Notes: generated by a model from the sequence alone, not told the origin. A DNA stretch of 64,000 nucleotides from Halosimplex aquaticum (GCF_028747785.1 NZ_CP118158.1:310001-374000), one strand, 5' to 3'. Shown: positions 1 to 9,059, numbered from the stretch's first letter. Translations and numbers: made by a program.

Positions 1-1415
1 CCGCCCACGAGGGCATCAGCATCCTCAACGCCGCGGGCGAGTTCATCTACGTCAATGAGGCGTATGCCGATCTCTATGGATACGACCTGGAGGAGATGCT
101 CGGTGCGCACTGGAGCCTCATCTACCCCGACGAAGATACCCAGGCTATTCGGGAGACGATACTGCCGGCCGTGCGAACGAACGGGTTCTGGCGGGGCGAA
201 ACGACTGGCCTCCGTGCAGATGGAACCACATTCGTCGAGGACCACCGCCTCGCGACGACCGACCACGGTGAACTCGTCTGTACGGTGCTCGATACGACCG
301 AGCAGCGGAGACAGAAACAGGCGATCGAGGAACTGCACAGTACCGCCCGCGCATTTATTCAGGCCGAGACCGCCGAGGAAGTCGCAGAGATAGCTGTTGC
401 GGCCGTCCGTGATATCCTCGAGATGCCCGCAAACGGGTTCCACCGCTACGACGAAACGGACGACAGACTGGTCCCGGTCACGTGGACCGACCGGACCGAG
501 GAACTCGTCGGTGAGCCACCGGTCTTCGAATCTGGTGAGGGGATCGCTTGGACAGCATTTGCGATGGGCGAACCGCAAGTGCACGACGATATCTCGACCA
601 ACGACGACCGATATAACCCGGACACACCGATCCGGAGCCAGTTGGCCCTCCCGCTGGACGGTCGCGGTGTCCACCTAATCGGCTCGCCCGAACCCGCCGC
701 GTTCGACGAGACGGACGTCTCGCTCGCGAAAACCGTCGCTGCGCATGCGACGGCGGCGCTCGAACGCGTCGAACGCGAGCAGGAACTCACTCGACAGAAC
801 GACCGGCTCGCGACGTTCACCGATATCGTGAGCCACGACTTGCGAAACCCGCTCACCGTCGCGATCGGCCGTTTAGAACTCGCACAGGACACGTGTGATT
901 GTCCATATCTCGCGGATGTGGACCAGGCACTGACGCGAACGGAGACGTTGCTCGACGACCTCCACGCGTTCGCGCAGGCCGGAACGGCGACACTCGATCT
1001 CAAATCCGTCGATCTCACCACCCTCTGTCAGGCTTCCTGGGAACACGTCGAGACAGGTACAGCGACGCTCGTCACCGACACCCAGCAGGTGATCCGTGCC
1101 GACGAGAGTCGCCTCCAGGAGCTATTGGAGAATCTCTTCAGTAACGCAGTCGAACACGGAGGCGATGCAGTAACTGTCACCGTCGGCGACCTCAAAGACG
1201 GGATCTATATCGCGGATGATGGCCCCGGAATTGCAGATGCGGACAAGGATGCCGTCTTCGACTACGGATATTCGACAAGTCAGGATGGGACCGGATTCGG
1301 GCTCTCGATCGTCCGGGAGATCGCCGACGTTCACGGCTGGGAGCTTCGCCTCACTGACAGCGACGCAGGTTGTGCACGCTTCGAGATCTGTAACGTCGAG
1401 ACAGAGGGGATGTGA
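1..1415 (+). CDS. Sensor histidine kinase (PAS-GAF-HisKA-HATPase), 5' end outside the window
   Basis: The reading frame is open from base 3, so the start lies upstream of the window. The visible order is a PAS domain (ASILNAAGEFIYVNEAY-like start, closing with TTEQRRQKQ), a GAF domain, a HisKA dimerisation helix with the phosphoacceptor His in IVSHDLRNPL, and an HATPase_c domain with N-box NLFSNAVEHGG, G1 box DDGPGI and G2 box GTGFGLSI. No membrane segment is visible, so it is probably cytoplasmic and senses through PAS/GAF. It would autophosphorylate and pass phosphate to an unseen response regulator. No regulator gene is adjacent; the next gene is convergent. The family assignment is firm and the signal unknown. 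Confidence 0.93.
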   Translation, partial: AHEGISILNAAGEFIYVNEAYADLYGYDLEEMLGAHWSLIYPDEDTQAIRETILPAVRTNGFWRGETTGLRADGTTFVEDHRLATTDHGELVCTVLDTTEQRRQKQAIEELHSTARAFIQAETAEEVAEIAVAAVRDILEMPANGFHRYDETDDRLVPVTWTDRTEELVGEPPVFESGEGIAWTAFAMGEPQVHDDISTNDDRYNPDTPIRSQLALPLDGRGVHLIGSPEPAAFDETDVSLAKTVAAHATAALERVEREQELTRQNDRLATFTDIVSHDLRNPLTVAIGRLELAQDTCDCPYLADVDQALTRTETLLDDLHAFAQAGTATLDLKSVDLTTLCQASWEHVETGTATLVTDTQQVIRADESRLQELLENLFSNAVEHGGDAVTVTVGDLKDGIYIADDGPGIADADKDAVFDYGYSTSQDGTGFGLSIVREIADVHGWELRLTDSDAGCARFEICNVETEGM

Positions 1416-1506
1416 CTGCGACGACGGTACGCGCCAGTCGCTCAAGATCCATCACGATATGCGGGCCGCGGCATTGCACCTGTGGTGCCGATACCGAGAC
1501 GATATC

Positions 1507-1797
1507 TTACGCCGGCTTGCCGTCCGCGTCGACGTACTGGGCTTCCCAGTCGCGACGCGCTTCGATTTCTCGGCGCCCGCGCCGAGTCAGACTGTAGAAG
1601 TTGGTTCGCCGGTCACGTTCGCCTTTCTCGACGAGGCCCTTGTCGACGAGGGTGTCGAGGTTCGGGTACAGTCGGCCGTGGTGGATCTCTTTCTCGTAGT
1701 ACTCTTCGAGTTCCTCTTTGATTGCAAGGCCGTGTGGTTCGTCCTGGCCAGCGATCGCGTACAGCAAGTCGCGTTGGAACCCGGTCAAGTCGTACAT
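1507..1797 (-). CDS. PadR-family transcriptional regulator
   Basis: A 96-residue winged-helix protein starting MYDLTGFQRDLLYAIAG. It has the PadR pattern YYEKEIHHGRLYPNLDTLVDKGLVEKG-type recognition helix and wing, followed by YSLTRRGRREI. The frame stays open upstream for another 77 codons, but that part reads through a non-acidic, non-family sequence and overlaps the neighbour, so the internal ATG was chosen. PadR proteins are dimeric DNA-binding repressors, often of transporter genes. Here the gene lies directly after, and on the same strand as, an MFS transporter, which is a plausible target. That link is inferred. Confidence 0.85.
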   Translation of the reverse strand: MYDLTGFQRDLLYAIAGQDEPHGLAIKEELEEYYEKEIHHGRLYPNLDTLVDKGLVEKGERDRRTNFYSLTRRGRREIEARRDWEAQYVDADGKPA

Positions 1798-1936
1798 TGA
1801 ACTAGTACTTGATACAACATCCAGTCGGATAATTCTATCGAGATCTCCGGTATCTCGGCCAATAGTGCGACAATGTGGTTTCATCGTCGCATACCAGATC
1901 AGAAATGATGGCCTCTCGAAGTACACTCTAAGAGTG

Positions 1937-3178
1937 TCACCACTGATGGAGTGCTCGCCGACCGTGATTCCACGAGAGAATGCCGAAAAAGGTAACGACT
2001 CCTGAGAGCGCGGCGAATCCACCGGCAAAGAATACCCACTCGATCCCCGCTGTCCCCATCAACCAGCCGCCGACGAGCGGAGCAAGAATGCTACCGGGCT
2101 TCCAGACGAGCGAGCGGACGCCGAAGCTGCTCGTAATTCCCTCTCCTTTTCCCTCGTCGGCGAACAGCGCCATACTCGCCGGTTCGCGAAACGCATCGGC
2201 GATCCCCAGGAGTCCGTTCAGGCAGACCGCCACCACGACTGCTCCGGTGATCGTCCCCGCGACTGGCACTGATATCGAAAGCAGTCCTTCGGTCGTCGAG
2301 ACGAACGGAAATGCCATCGCAACCAGTCCGTAGGCTCCGCCACCGAGGAAGACGAACATCGCACGTCCGTGCCGATCCGAGAGCCGGCCGGTGAACGGTT
2401 GAACGAGCATGTTCGTGAATTTCTCTGCCGCGAGGACTGCTCCGACGATTGCGGATCCGTACGCGAGCCCGCCCTGGGCTGCCGAGACGCCGACAAAGAT
2501 CGGTACCCACTTGCGAACGAGTGAGACAGCAACAGCGTACTGCGCCCGAAAGCTGGTCATCGTCAGGATTCGGCGATTCAGTGCGAGGTCAGTGAACGCG
2601 AACCCTTCGATGCTCGTCTGGTCGTCGTCGACGAACAGCCAGATTCCGACAGTCGCGACGATGAACAGAACAGCAATGAGGCCGAAAACGACGCCGAACC
2701 CCGTGAGTGCATAGAGCACGCCCACGCCGATTGTGCCTGCGATACCGGCAGCCATCCGGACTGCGTTGTACTTCCCGATGTAGTTTGCCCGACTGTCGTT
2801 CGGCGCCAGGTCCCCCATGAGCGCTAGCCCGACGAGACCGGTGCCGGTCATCCCGAGACCCTGGAGCGTCCGGGCGACGAGAAAGCTGTCGACTGATGTC
2901 ACAGCCGTGAACGCGAGATAGGCGACCGCGCTCAGTACGAGCGCGCCGAGTAGGATCGATCGCTTGCTGTAACGGTCGGCAGCCCAGCCGAGCGGGACGA
3001 TACCGACTGTCCTGGCAACCTCCAATGCGGTCACGAACAGCCCGATCGTTACTCCCGTCGCACCGAGAGCGTCGATGTAGTCCGGTAATAGTGTGAGGAC
3101 GGTCATGAAGCCGAAACTGGACGCAAACCGTGCCAGATAGAGCGAGGAGAACTGCAACTCGTCGTGCGAGAGATCCAT
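1937..3178 (-). CDS. MFS transporter (efflux-type)
   Basis: About 413 residues with roughly twelve hydrophobic segments. It carries the MFS loop 2-3 signature as GWAADRYSKRSILL and a second copy in the C-terminal half as GRLSDRHGRAMFV, the usual mark of the two six-helix halves. The start at MDLSHDELQ was preferred over a start 20 codons upstream because the longer N-terminus is not hydrophobic or conserved-looking. The protein would sit in the cytoplasmic membrane and exchange or export a small molecule; the substrate cannot be read from sequence. The gene precedes the PadR regulator on the same strand. Confidence 0.88.
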   Translation of the reverse strand: MDLSHDELQFSSLYLARFASSFGFMTVLTLLPDYIDALGATGVTIGLFVTALEVARTVGIVPLGWAADRYSKRSILLGALVLSAVAYLAFTAVTSVDSFLVARTLQGLGMTGTGLVGLALMGDLAPNDSRANYIGKYNAVRMAAGIAGTIGVGVLYALTGFGVVFGLIAVLFIVATVGIWLFVDDDQTSIEGFAFTDLALNRRILTMTSFRAQYAVAVSLVRKWVPIFVGVSAAQGGLAYGSAIVGAVLAAEKFTNMLVQPFTGRLSDRHGRAMFVFLGGGAYGLVAMAFPFVSTTEGLLSISVPVAGTITGAVVVAVCLNGLLGIADAFREPASMALFADEGKGEGITSSFGVRSLVWKPGSILAPLVGGWLMGTAGIEWVFFAGGFAALSGVVTFFGILSWNHGRRALHQW

Positions 3179-3482
3179 CACACGTCCCGCTGATCGGTCG
3201 GTGTAAAAACGGGTTCCGGATCCGGAGAGCGTCCCCACGTTTCCATCCGGACTGAGACAGGACGTACACGTCGATAACTGATGACTTTGAAGTCTCCCGA
3301 ATTTCAGTCCAGAATTTCTCAGTGTGAGACCAGCAGATCATCCAGCGAAAATCAAGTCTCTTAGTCGAAGTCCTAGGCACCGAAACCCAATCGTTTACTA
3401 CCACCAAAGATTACTGTTCGGTACGTTCCTCGCGACGGATTTGGTCCAGCAGGCGGTTTCTCTACAGCGGTGAAAGACCCTC
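3179..3482. other. Intergenic region between divergent MFS and TrkA-like genes
   Basis: This 304-base spacer separates two divergently transcribed genes and should carry both promoters. I see no convincing gene; open frames here are short and basic. It is somewhat more AT-rich than the coding flanks, but no single TATA element stands out. Confidence 0.5.
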
Positions 3483-4196
3483 ATGAGTAACACGATACAT
3501 CTCATCGGCGGCGGAACAGTTGGACGACGACTCGCTGATCGCCTCGAAATTCGCGGCGATTCCGTCCAGATCATCGAACACGATGAAGAACGTGCACAAC
3601 TACTTGAGAAGCGAGGATACCGAGTCCATCACGGCGACGGGACAGATATCTCCACACTCGACGGTGCCGGCATCGTCGATGCGGATATCGTCGTCGTCGC
3701 GACGGGGAGCGACGACTCGAACCTCCTCGCCGCACAGTTAGTAAGGAGCAGATTCGAACCCGAGTCCGTCATCACTCGGGTCAACAGACGGGAAAATGCG
3801 GACCCATTCGAGGAACTCGGTATCACGACCGTTTCGCGGTCAGATGCGACAGCGAAAATGCTCGACTCACATCTCGAATCTCCGGCGATGACCCGGTGGA
3901 TGGAGACTATTGGAGACCGCGGCGATATCCAAGAAGTTGCGATCGCGAATCCAGACTACGTCGGGTTGACTATCGCAGAACTGGACGAACGCCTCTCCGA
4001 GCAGGTCCTGCTCTTGATGGTCGGTGACGAGGTTGACGCGCACTTGCCCGACCGCGACGAGACGGTCGAACACGGAGATCACGTCACGCTCATCGGATCT
4101 CGCGATGCCGTCCGAGAGGCAATGGACGAGCTCAGCGACGAGTCAAGCCCAAACGACATAGCGGCCAGTACGTCGCCTTCGACGAGCGAAGAGTAG
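3483..4196 (+). CDS. trkA: TrkA-like K+ channel/transporter regulatory protein (RCK_N + RCK_C)
   Basis: A 237-residue cytoplasmic protein. Residues 1-120 form a Rossmann-type RCK_N (TrkA-N) domain with the dinucleotide motif LIGGGTVGRRLAD, an acidic ribose-binding residue at the end of strand 2 (IIEHDEE) and the HGDGTD motif. Residues about 145-220 form an RCK_C domain (NPDYVGLTIAEL ... GDHVTLIGSRDAV). Such proteins gate Trk/Ktr potassium uptake or K+ channels in response to NAD(H)/ATP. K+ uptake is central to the salt-in strategy of haloarchaea. No TrkH pore gene is beside it, so its partner is encoded elsewhere. The acidic Ser-rich tail after residue 220 looks disordered. Confidence 0.9.
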   Translation: MSNTIHLIGGGTVGRRLADRLEIRGDSVQIIEHDEERAQLLEKRGYRVHHGDGTDISTLDGAGIVDADIVVVATGSDDSNLLAAQLVRSRFEPESVITRVNRRENADPFEELGITTVSRSDATAKMLDSHLESPAMTRWMETIGDRGDIQEVAIANPDYVGLTIAELDERLSEQVLLLMVGDEVDAHLPDRDETVEHGDHVTLIGSRDAVREAMDELSDESSPNDIAASTSPSTSEE

Positions 4197-4253
4197 CCCC
4201 TTGCGAAGGAAAGCCGAATTACTGACGAACTCCGAGGATTAGTCCCTGCCGTC

Positions 4254-4679
4254 ATGCCAGTTGGCAATCTTGGTCCTGACGACGTGGTCACCGTATCCCC
4301 CGACGCGACGGTCAGCGACGTTGTCGAGAAACTCGATTCCGAGAACGTCGGCTCCGTCGTCGTCACAGAAGATGACTCCCCGATCGGCGTCGTAACGGAC
4401 AGAGACATCGCTCTCGAAGTTCCCGGGACGGCCAACCTCGAATCGCAGTCCGTCGAAGATGTGATGACTGAGGATCCGGTCACCATCCGGGAAGATGAAC
4501 CAGCGATGGAACTCTCCCGAACGATCGGGGAGCACAACGTTCGCCGGATCCCCATCGTCGACGAGAACGACGCAGTGACGGGGATTGCGACGCTTGACGA
4601 CCTCGTTGCAACGATCGGGGAACAACTCGATAACGTCTCGAATACCGTCGAATCGCAATCACCCGATTACCGCCCGTAG
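4254..4679 (+). CDS. CBS-domain pair protein
   Basis: A 141-residue protein made of two CBS motifs: residues about 9-50 (VTVSPDATVSDVVEKL ... PIGVVTDRDIAL) and 65-125 (VMTEDPVTIREDEPAME ... VTGIATLDDLVATI). CBS pairs (Bateman modules) bind adenosyl ligands such as AMP, ATP or S-adenosylmethionine and regulate enzymes or channels. It lies 57 bases after the TrkA-like gene on the same strand, so co-expression and a role in ion transport control are possible but unproven. Free-standing CBS pairs are abundant in haloarchaea. Confidence 0.9.
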   Translation: MPVGNLGPDDVVTVSPDATVSDVVEKLDSENVGSVVVTEDDSPIGVVTDRDIALEVPGTANLESQSVEDVMTEDPVTIREDEPAMELSRTIGEHNVRRIPIVDENDAVTGIATLDDLVATIGEQLDNVSNTVESQSPDYRP

Positions 4680-5053
4680 CGAGCCATCTCACATCAGTTC
4701 ACTAACCTACCGATACGGCGTCCGGAAAGTGGTGTCAAAACAGAGACAGCGATCTAACTATCATTCCGCTCGTGTGAGAACACGTTGCCGACGCGATTAC
4801 TCTTCAACTGGTACCGGTAGGTACTGGAGCATATGTACCTCCCGAGTTCGGCGAGCCAGATAGTGTCGTCCCGATTTACGTCCATCACATCTCTATATTG
4901 TCCGACATACCTCGACTCGGCGCACTCTCGCCACGCTTACCACCGCGTCCTCGGTCTGATGGGTCCCCCTCTATGTCGACAGCTTCGGTTTGCAATTCAA
5001 TAGCTGGTTGCTCACGAAATTACAAACAACTAGCGCATCGGCCTACACAGTGG
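4680..5053. other. Gene-free interval at the left edge of the accessory region
   Basis: I find no convincing coding region in these 374 bases. The composition is less GC-rich than the metabolic genes further right, and the short open frames are Ser/Arg-rich, unlike haloarchaeal proteins. No tRNA-like fold and no repeat were recognised. Confidence 0.45.
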
Positions 5054-5338
5054 CTAGAGTTTCCCAGATTGGCGAAGCTGTGACTTCTGGTCTGCCGTCA
5101 GGATCGTTGTCCCACATTCCGGACAAACGATCGACTCAGTCGAATACGTGTCAAATTCACCTCCATCAAACTGGCAATCGGGGCAGTCCACACCAGATAC
5201 TTTGCCGCCGACGAGGACGACCCGGTCGCGGATCTCACTGTTCAAGGGCACGATCGGAGATTTCGTCTCGCTACAGAAGTCGGTTGCGATAATATAAAAC
5301 AAATTATATGAATCGCCTAGCTCCGCTTCCATACCCAT
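5054..5338 (-). CDS. Small zinc-ribbon-like protein, unknown function
   Basis: At most 94 residues, with two CxxC knuckles (DCPDC and VCPECG) about 20 residues apart, a likely single zinc site. The residues before the first knuckle are less acidic and run through an AT-rich stretch, so the true start may be further in, for example near VGGKVSG. The start chosen lies only 31 bases from the divergent gene at 5370. An AT-rich element around 5290-5312 that could serve the rightward gene falls inside this coding region. It is related to the many small CPxCG zinc proteins of haloarchaea; I cannot name the family. Confidence 0.6.
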   Translation of the reverse strand: MGMEAELGDSYNLFYIIATDFCSETKSPIVPLNSEIRDRVVLVGGKVSGVDCPDCQFDGGEFDTYSTESIVCPECGTTILTADQKSQLRQSGKL

Positions 5339-5369
5339 TATTTGTGGTCCATCCCAGACTGTCACCCGT

Positions 5370-6221
5370 ATGCTGGAGAATATCCCCGAAGAGTATGAGA
5401 TAGATCCAGGGACGGATGTCGACCGACTTGCCGAGATCTTTGTCGACAAATATCCAGATGCCACTCGACACACCGTCGAAGAAGCGATCTTCGTCGACGA
5501 CGGCCCGATCGATCACCTCACGTGGATTGCGCTGGACGGCTACTCACAACACGAATTCTTCTACCAAGATCCCGAACCTGATGAAGAAACCATCCGCCGT
5601 CTGCTATCGATGTCGCCTAGCGAGAAAGAGATGAAACTGCTCAGGGCGTATCTTGCGAAGCAGTATGATGTTCTCGAACCGGTTGAGCATCTTGCGTTCC
5701 TCACGGTCCCTGACGCCTACTTACCTGGTTCGGAACCACGGGCGAATGTGGTCTTCTACCAGAATCCGGTGGGCGAACAGATCGATGTCGGACTGAACGC
5801 GACGCCGCTCTCCCACGAACGTGAAATCCTGGGACACGTAGACCGCCTCGTTCCCGCGAGGGATCTCGAAGCCTTCGCTCGGAACGTCATCACCGAATTT
5901 TATGACGAACTCGAAGCGATCGCGGAAGATCACCTGATCGACGGTGACGTTCAGACACTACTCGAAGAAGACACGGATTTCCGCTATCAGACGACGAAGC
6001 CCTTGCCCGATGGGATCCATCCAACGTATACCGGTGAAGACGCTGCACTCTGGCAGAAACCAGTCTCGCAGGAACCGGCGATCGACGGCTCGCATGGATT
6101 TGTTCAGGTCTGGGTTCCGGACGACGAATCGGTTGGCTTCGTATTTCTCACGGATGGTGAGTACGATCAGGATCGACCACTCGAAGCCGTCCGAACTGCA
6201 CTCGAATCTGCGCTCGGGTAA
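5370..6221 (+). CDS. Hypothetical protein, 283 residues
   Basis: An acidic soluble protein with haloarchaeal composition and no signal peptide or membrane segment. I do not recognise the family. Visible features are an N-terminal helical, Glu/Asp-rich portion (residues 1-100) and a more beta-rich C-terminal half with several aromatic residues (VQVWVPDDESVGFVFLTDGE). No catalytic signature is evident. It is divergent from the small zinc-ribbon gene at 5054-5338 with almost no spacer, which suggests a shared control region. The start was chosen for the ATG that follows the short spacer directly. Confidence 0.7.
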   Translation: MLENIPEEYEIDPGTDVDRLAEIFVDKYPDATRHTVEEAIFVDDGPIDHLTWIALDGYSQHEFFYQDPEPDEETIRRLLSMSPSEKEMKLLRAYLAKQYDVLEPVEHLAFLTVPDAYLPGSEPRANVVFYQNPVGEQIDVGLNATPLSHEREILGHVDRLVPARDLEAFARNVITEFYDELEAIAEDHLIDGDVQTLLEEDTDFRYQTTKPLPDGIHPTYTGEDAALWQKPVSQEPAIDGSHGFVQVWVPDDESVGFVFLTDGEYDQDRPLEAVRTALESALG

Positions 6222-6422
6222 GAGCGCTTCTACGGGAACAGGCGGAGACCCGAACAGTGAGTGGAAGATTGCGTGTCGCCACTCACTGTAGTGGAGAGAG
6301 CAACGCAGAACGGTATTGCAACGACTACGACCACTGAAACGGCTTTCTGTAGAAACATGCGAAGCTAACGAGGATTAATGATCGACGGCTGTTAGGAACG
6401 AAGCAGGAACCAGCGGGCCATT

Positions 6423-6605
6423 TCAGGCTTCGTTCGAGGAGTCTTTGATATCTTCGAGCCGATCCACGAGGTCGTCCGTCGAAGCCTCGGTCTCGAACGT
6501 GATTTCGCCTTCGTGGTCGTTTTCGTGGATGTTGACGCCTTCGCTCTCGTCTGTGTCCACGTTCTGGTCCTGTTGCTCGGACTCATCGTAGCTCCCAAAA
6601 CCCAT
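6423..6605 (-). CDS. DUF5786-type small haloarchaeal protein
   Basis: A 60-residue, strongly acidic protein starting MGFGSYDESEQQDQ. That N-terminus and the ending DLVDRLEDIKD match, from memory, a small conserved haloarchaeal family annotated as DUF5786. The middle is rich in Asp/Glu/His and looks disordered; the C-terminus may form one helix. Function unknown. It stands alone between two uncharacterised regions. Confidence 0.8.
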   Translation of the reverse strand: MGFGSYDESEQQDQNVDTDESEGVNIHENDHEGEITFETEASTDDLVDRLEDIKDSSNEA

Positions 6606-6885
6606 ATGCGATCGATCCCTGTTTCCCCTCCTAAAAAGAATCGAAACCAGATTCTTAGATGGATGCTATCAGGTCAAATCAGGGTGGTTCAAAAGACATT
6701 GGCAGTGGATACCATAGGCAGCATCCAGTGCCCAAAGTCCAGTTGGATGGTGAACAAGCCAGATGTGATGGGAACGACAACAAGCGGCCCTGCCAATAAG
6801 TGTGACCGCAAGTGAAGGCCTCGGCCGATTATTGAGAGATACAGAACCGGAAAAACAAGGGTGTTGCTTGAGTAACAAACGAGTA

Positions 6886-7113
6886 ATGACGGACGATCAC
6901 TCAGTCTCCGCTGACCAAGCTGCACGCTTGCAGGAAGCAATCGATACGATCGCGCAGGTCTTCGACCATCCGTCTTCCCTTTCCGTCCGCTATACGACGG
7001 CTGATGGGATAAAGCGGACAACCTTCGAGTTGAACGCCACTGACGAATCGTTCGAAGTCACCTACGATGGCGGCGACGAAACCGCTGAACCGCAACTCTC
7101 CCGACTCGATTGA
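6886..7113 (+). CDS. Small hypothetical protein, 75 residues
   Basis: Starts MTDDHSVSADQAARLQEAID. An upstream in-frame extension of 28 codons contains CC and basic residues and was rejected as non-coding. The predicted fold is an N-terminal helix followed by strands (LSVRYTTADGIKRTTFELN ... FEVTYDGG). No domain is recognised. The acidic, low-Cys composition supports a real haloarchaeal protein. Confidence 0.55.
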   Translation: MTDDHSVSADQAARLQEAIDTIAQVFDHPSSLSVRYTTADGIKRTTFELNATDESFEVTYDGGDETAEPQLSRLD

Positions 7114-7218
7114 TTCCCAGTAGTGCCATGGCCGAGTTTCCGCCCGCTTTCGCTCGGCAATAAACGTGGTCGCTGCTGGTTCCCCACCTCGTTAGAAAGG
7201 GAGAGCTCCCGAACGGCG

Positions 7219-7899
7219 TCAACGGTCTAGACTGGAGTTGTCGGTGAAGCGGCCCGTTGCCGGTCGGTATTCGATATCCACGGTCCCGTTGGGACTCGGT
7301 GCTATCCAAAGAACTCCGTCAACCTGTTCGACCAGCGATTCGATTGTCGGCTCGTCGTGGGCGGTGTAATCAATTCCAAAGAGCGTGATGCCGGACTCCG
7401 TCCGAAGTCCCGAGATCTGCTGGAGCATAGAACAAACCTGTTCAGTCGAGATTGAGTCGAGAATCGGTGTAAGAGATCGGACGAGAAGATGACGTGCTCC
7501 GTCAACCGGGGTACCATCTGTAGATAGCTCAGTGAGGGCTAGCACTAATCGCTCGAGGTCGCTCGAAGATGGCGTGAAAACGATAGGTACAGTTCCGGTG
7601 GGGGCAACGAGCGACTGTTGTTTCGATACCGTATCAACGAGGCCGAGTGACGGTTGGTCGCCAGCCGCATAGACCTGCTCGGCAGTTGCGACCGTCTCGT
7701 CTGCGCTTTCGGTCGTTGTGACGACGAGTGCCCTATCGTTGGAGTCTCCAAACCGAGAGAGGGTCTGAAACCCGAACGCGTTTCGCGAGGGATCGCCCGA
7801 AGAGGCGACGAGGATAGTCGATCCTGTCGTGACTCCTTGTGGTAGTGAATCGATATGTTTCAGCGGTTTTTCGGACGTAGAACTGGACTTCTCGGACAT
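7219..7899 (-). CDS. DUF7504-type RecA-fold ATPase homologue without P-loop
   Basis: 226 residues. The layout resembles haloarchaeal RecA/KaiC-like proteins of the DUF7504 type: an N-terminal strand ending STILVASSGDPSRNAFG where a Walker A would sit, then RALVVTTTESADETV, then a Walker-B-like strand ARHLLVRSLTPILDSIS and a C-terminal SGITLFGIDYTAHDE strand. The GxxxxGK[ST] motif is missing (SSGDPSRN), so ATP binding is doubtful. Such proteins often accompany sensory genes in haloarchaea. It lies 3 bases after a small zinc-ribbon gene on the same strand, so the two form an operon. The family name is from memory. Confidence 0.72.
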   Translation of the reverse strand: MSEKSSSTSEKPLKHIDSLPQGVTTGSTILVASSGDPSRNAFGFQTLSRFGDSNDRALVVTTTESADETVATAEQVYAAGDQPSLGLVDTVSKQQSLVAPTGTVPIVFTPSSSDLERLVLALTELSTDGTPVDGARHLLVRSLTPILDSISTEQVCSMLQQISGLRTESGITLFGIDYTAHDEPTIESLVEQVDGVLWIAPSPNGTVDIEYRPATGRFTDNSSLDR

Positions 7900-7902
7900 C
7901 GG

Positions 7903-8112
7903 TCAGCTATCCTGCGACTGTCTGGGATCAGTTGAGCGTCCTGCCAGTTGCCGTATCGTCTGATGGGGATAATAGTGGGCACTACAGGACGGACATTCTG
8001 CGATGCGGACACTACGCTGGCCGCCGATTTCGATAGGGAGATCTGCTGTGAAAGCGATACGTTCGACGAGATCCGCGCCACACTCTGAACAGGGGAGGTC
8101 TGTTTCTCTCAT
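7903..8112 (-). CDS. Small zinc-ribbon protein, upstream partner of the DUF7504-type gene
   Basis: 69 residues starting MRETDLPCSECGADLVER, with knuckles CSEC and CPSC about 33 residues apart, consistent with a zinc ribbon. A longer GTG-initiated version (to 8178) adds Pro/Gly-rich residues and is less likely. It ends 3 bases before the RecA-fold gene, so the two are probably co-translated. The zinc ribbon could mediate a protein contact. No family name can be assigned with confidence. Confidence 0.65.
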   Translation of the reverse strand: MRETDLPCSECGADLVERIAFTADLPIEIGGQRSVRIAECPSCSAHYYPHQTIRQLAGRSTDPRQSQDS

Positions 8113-8698
8113 GGGTATATCTGTGGCCGGTCCCGTCGGTGAGACCCAGGGCCCGCCATGAAAGGGCGCATCCGGCACGGCGCATCTCAGAGCAGTGCCA
8201 TCGAAGGACGCCTCGCAACGGTGGCGAACCGATGGGCGAACGAAGAACGGACCGGACGGAGTCCTCAGTACAGCCTACTATCTCTAACCACACTAAATAG
8301 GTTTCGCCTGCGTCGTTAATCGTGAGAAGCCCCAGATCTGTTCGATCACAAATCTAGAGGACACCGCAACTAACCAGAAATACCGTCGTGCAATCCCCGA
8401 GGGCAACTGCACACTGCGGCGATGAATACCGGAGTGTTCACTCGATTAGCAACTCTTCGTCTAGTTTCGTCGATTCCAACACAGAATCGATCACACGAAA
8501 CCCAAACAACTAAGCAACTTCCTCATGAATTATATTCCATACTGTCCGTCCCCAGTCAGGGGACTGTCTAACGACATTGAGTAGCGTCGCCCGATGAAGC
8601 CATCCGGCCGAGGGCGAGCATCGTTGCCGACAGGGTCCAGTGTTCCGACTGGTTCCCGGTGGGCCCCACGCATGCCATACGTGGGAACGATCAACGTT
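8113..8698. other. Gene-poor interval
   Basis: No supported gene in 586 bases. An AT-rich element near 8288-8302 could be the promoter of the leftward zinc-ribbon operon. At 8464-8501 an imperfect inverted repeat (gtttcg/cgaaac outside, tcgattc/gaatcga inside) could form a bulged hairpin. The rest contains stops in all frames or basic, unlikely peptides. Confidence 0.4.
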
Positions 8699-8745
8699 CG
8701 GTCGCGTCCGGGCGTTCTGTCCGGATCTCGACCTGCTTCCACTTG
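8699..8745. repeat. Dispersed repeat, copy A, left block
   Basis: About 47 bases closely matching 12653-12699, with only a few substitutions; both contain the shared core gtccggatctcgacctgctt. Weaker similarity continues for some 25 bases to the right. Together with the second block (8823-9059) it marks one end of a duplicated segment. In copy B this block sits exactly where a VTT/DedA gene loses its N-terminal part. Confidence 0.8.
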
Positions 8746-8822
8746 CCCTGAGTAATGACACTTACGTAGATCCCCAGTTGATTAGATTCAGTACTAGACA
8801 ATTGCCCAACAGCGGCGCAATT

Positions 8823-9059
8823 GAAACTACCGACAGCGAACATGGAGCCAGTTTCGCTCGGGTGATAGCTGGTATCTATTATCGATTACACCGTTTGAGT
8901 TCGTATAAGTTCGAATCTCGATGTGACGACCGATTCGGACCACACGCGCAGACACGTGACGACATTCTTGGTCAAAGAGTAGAGCGACGAATGGATCGTC
9001 ACGCAGTGTGATGTCGACGTCGAGGAAACGCACTTCGAAGCCGACTGGAGGCGAATCCA
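8823..9059 (+). repeat. Dispersed repeat, copy A, right block
   Basis: Aligns base for base, with scattered substitutions and a small deletion, to 12864-13119. It includes the promoter region (conserved tctattat element at 8875-8882) and the whole decayed HicB-like gene. The distance from the left block is shorter than in copy B, so the two copies differ by an insertion or deletion between the blocks. Confidence 0.8.
8905..9059 (+). pseudogene. Decayed copy of the HicB-like small gene at 12946-13131
   Basis: Translated in one frame, this stretch matches the intact 61-residue protein at 12946 through most of its length: SSNLD, DHTRRHVTT, then SDEWIVTQ, DVDVE and ADWRRIQ. The start codon is ATA instead of ATG, an in-frame TAG replaces an Arg codon just before SDEWIVTQ, and about three codons are missing in the Ala-rich part. 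It therefore cannot be expressed as a full protein. It runs directly into a PIN-domain remnant. Confidence 0.8.

Noticed and set aside
8895-8925. tRNA T-loop-like gttcgaatctc
   Set aside because: No acceptor stem or other arms around it; it is part of the decayed HicB-like gene.
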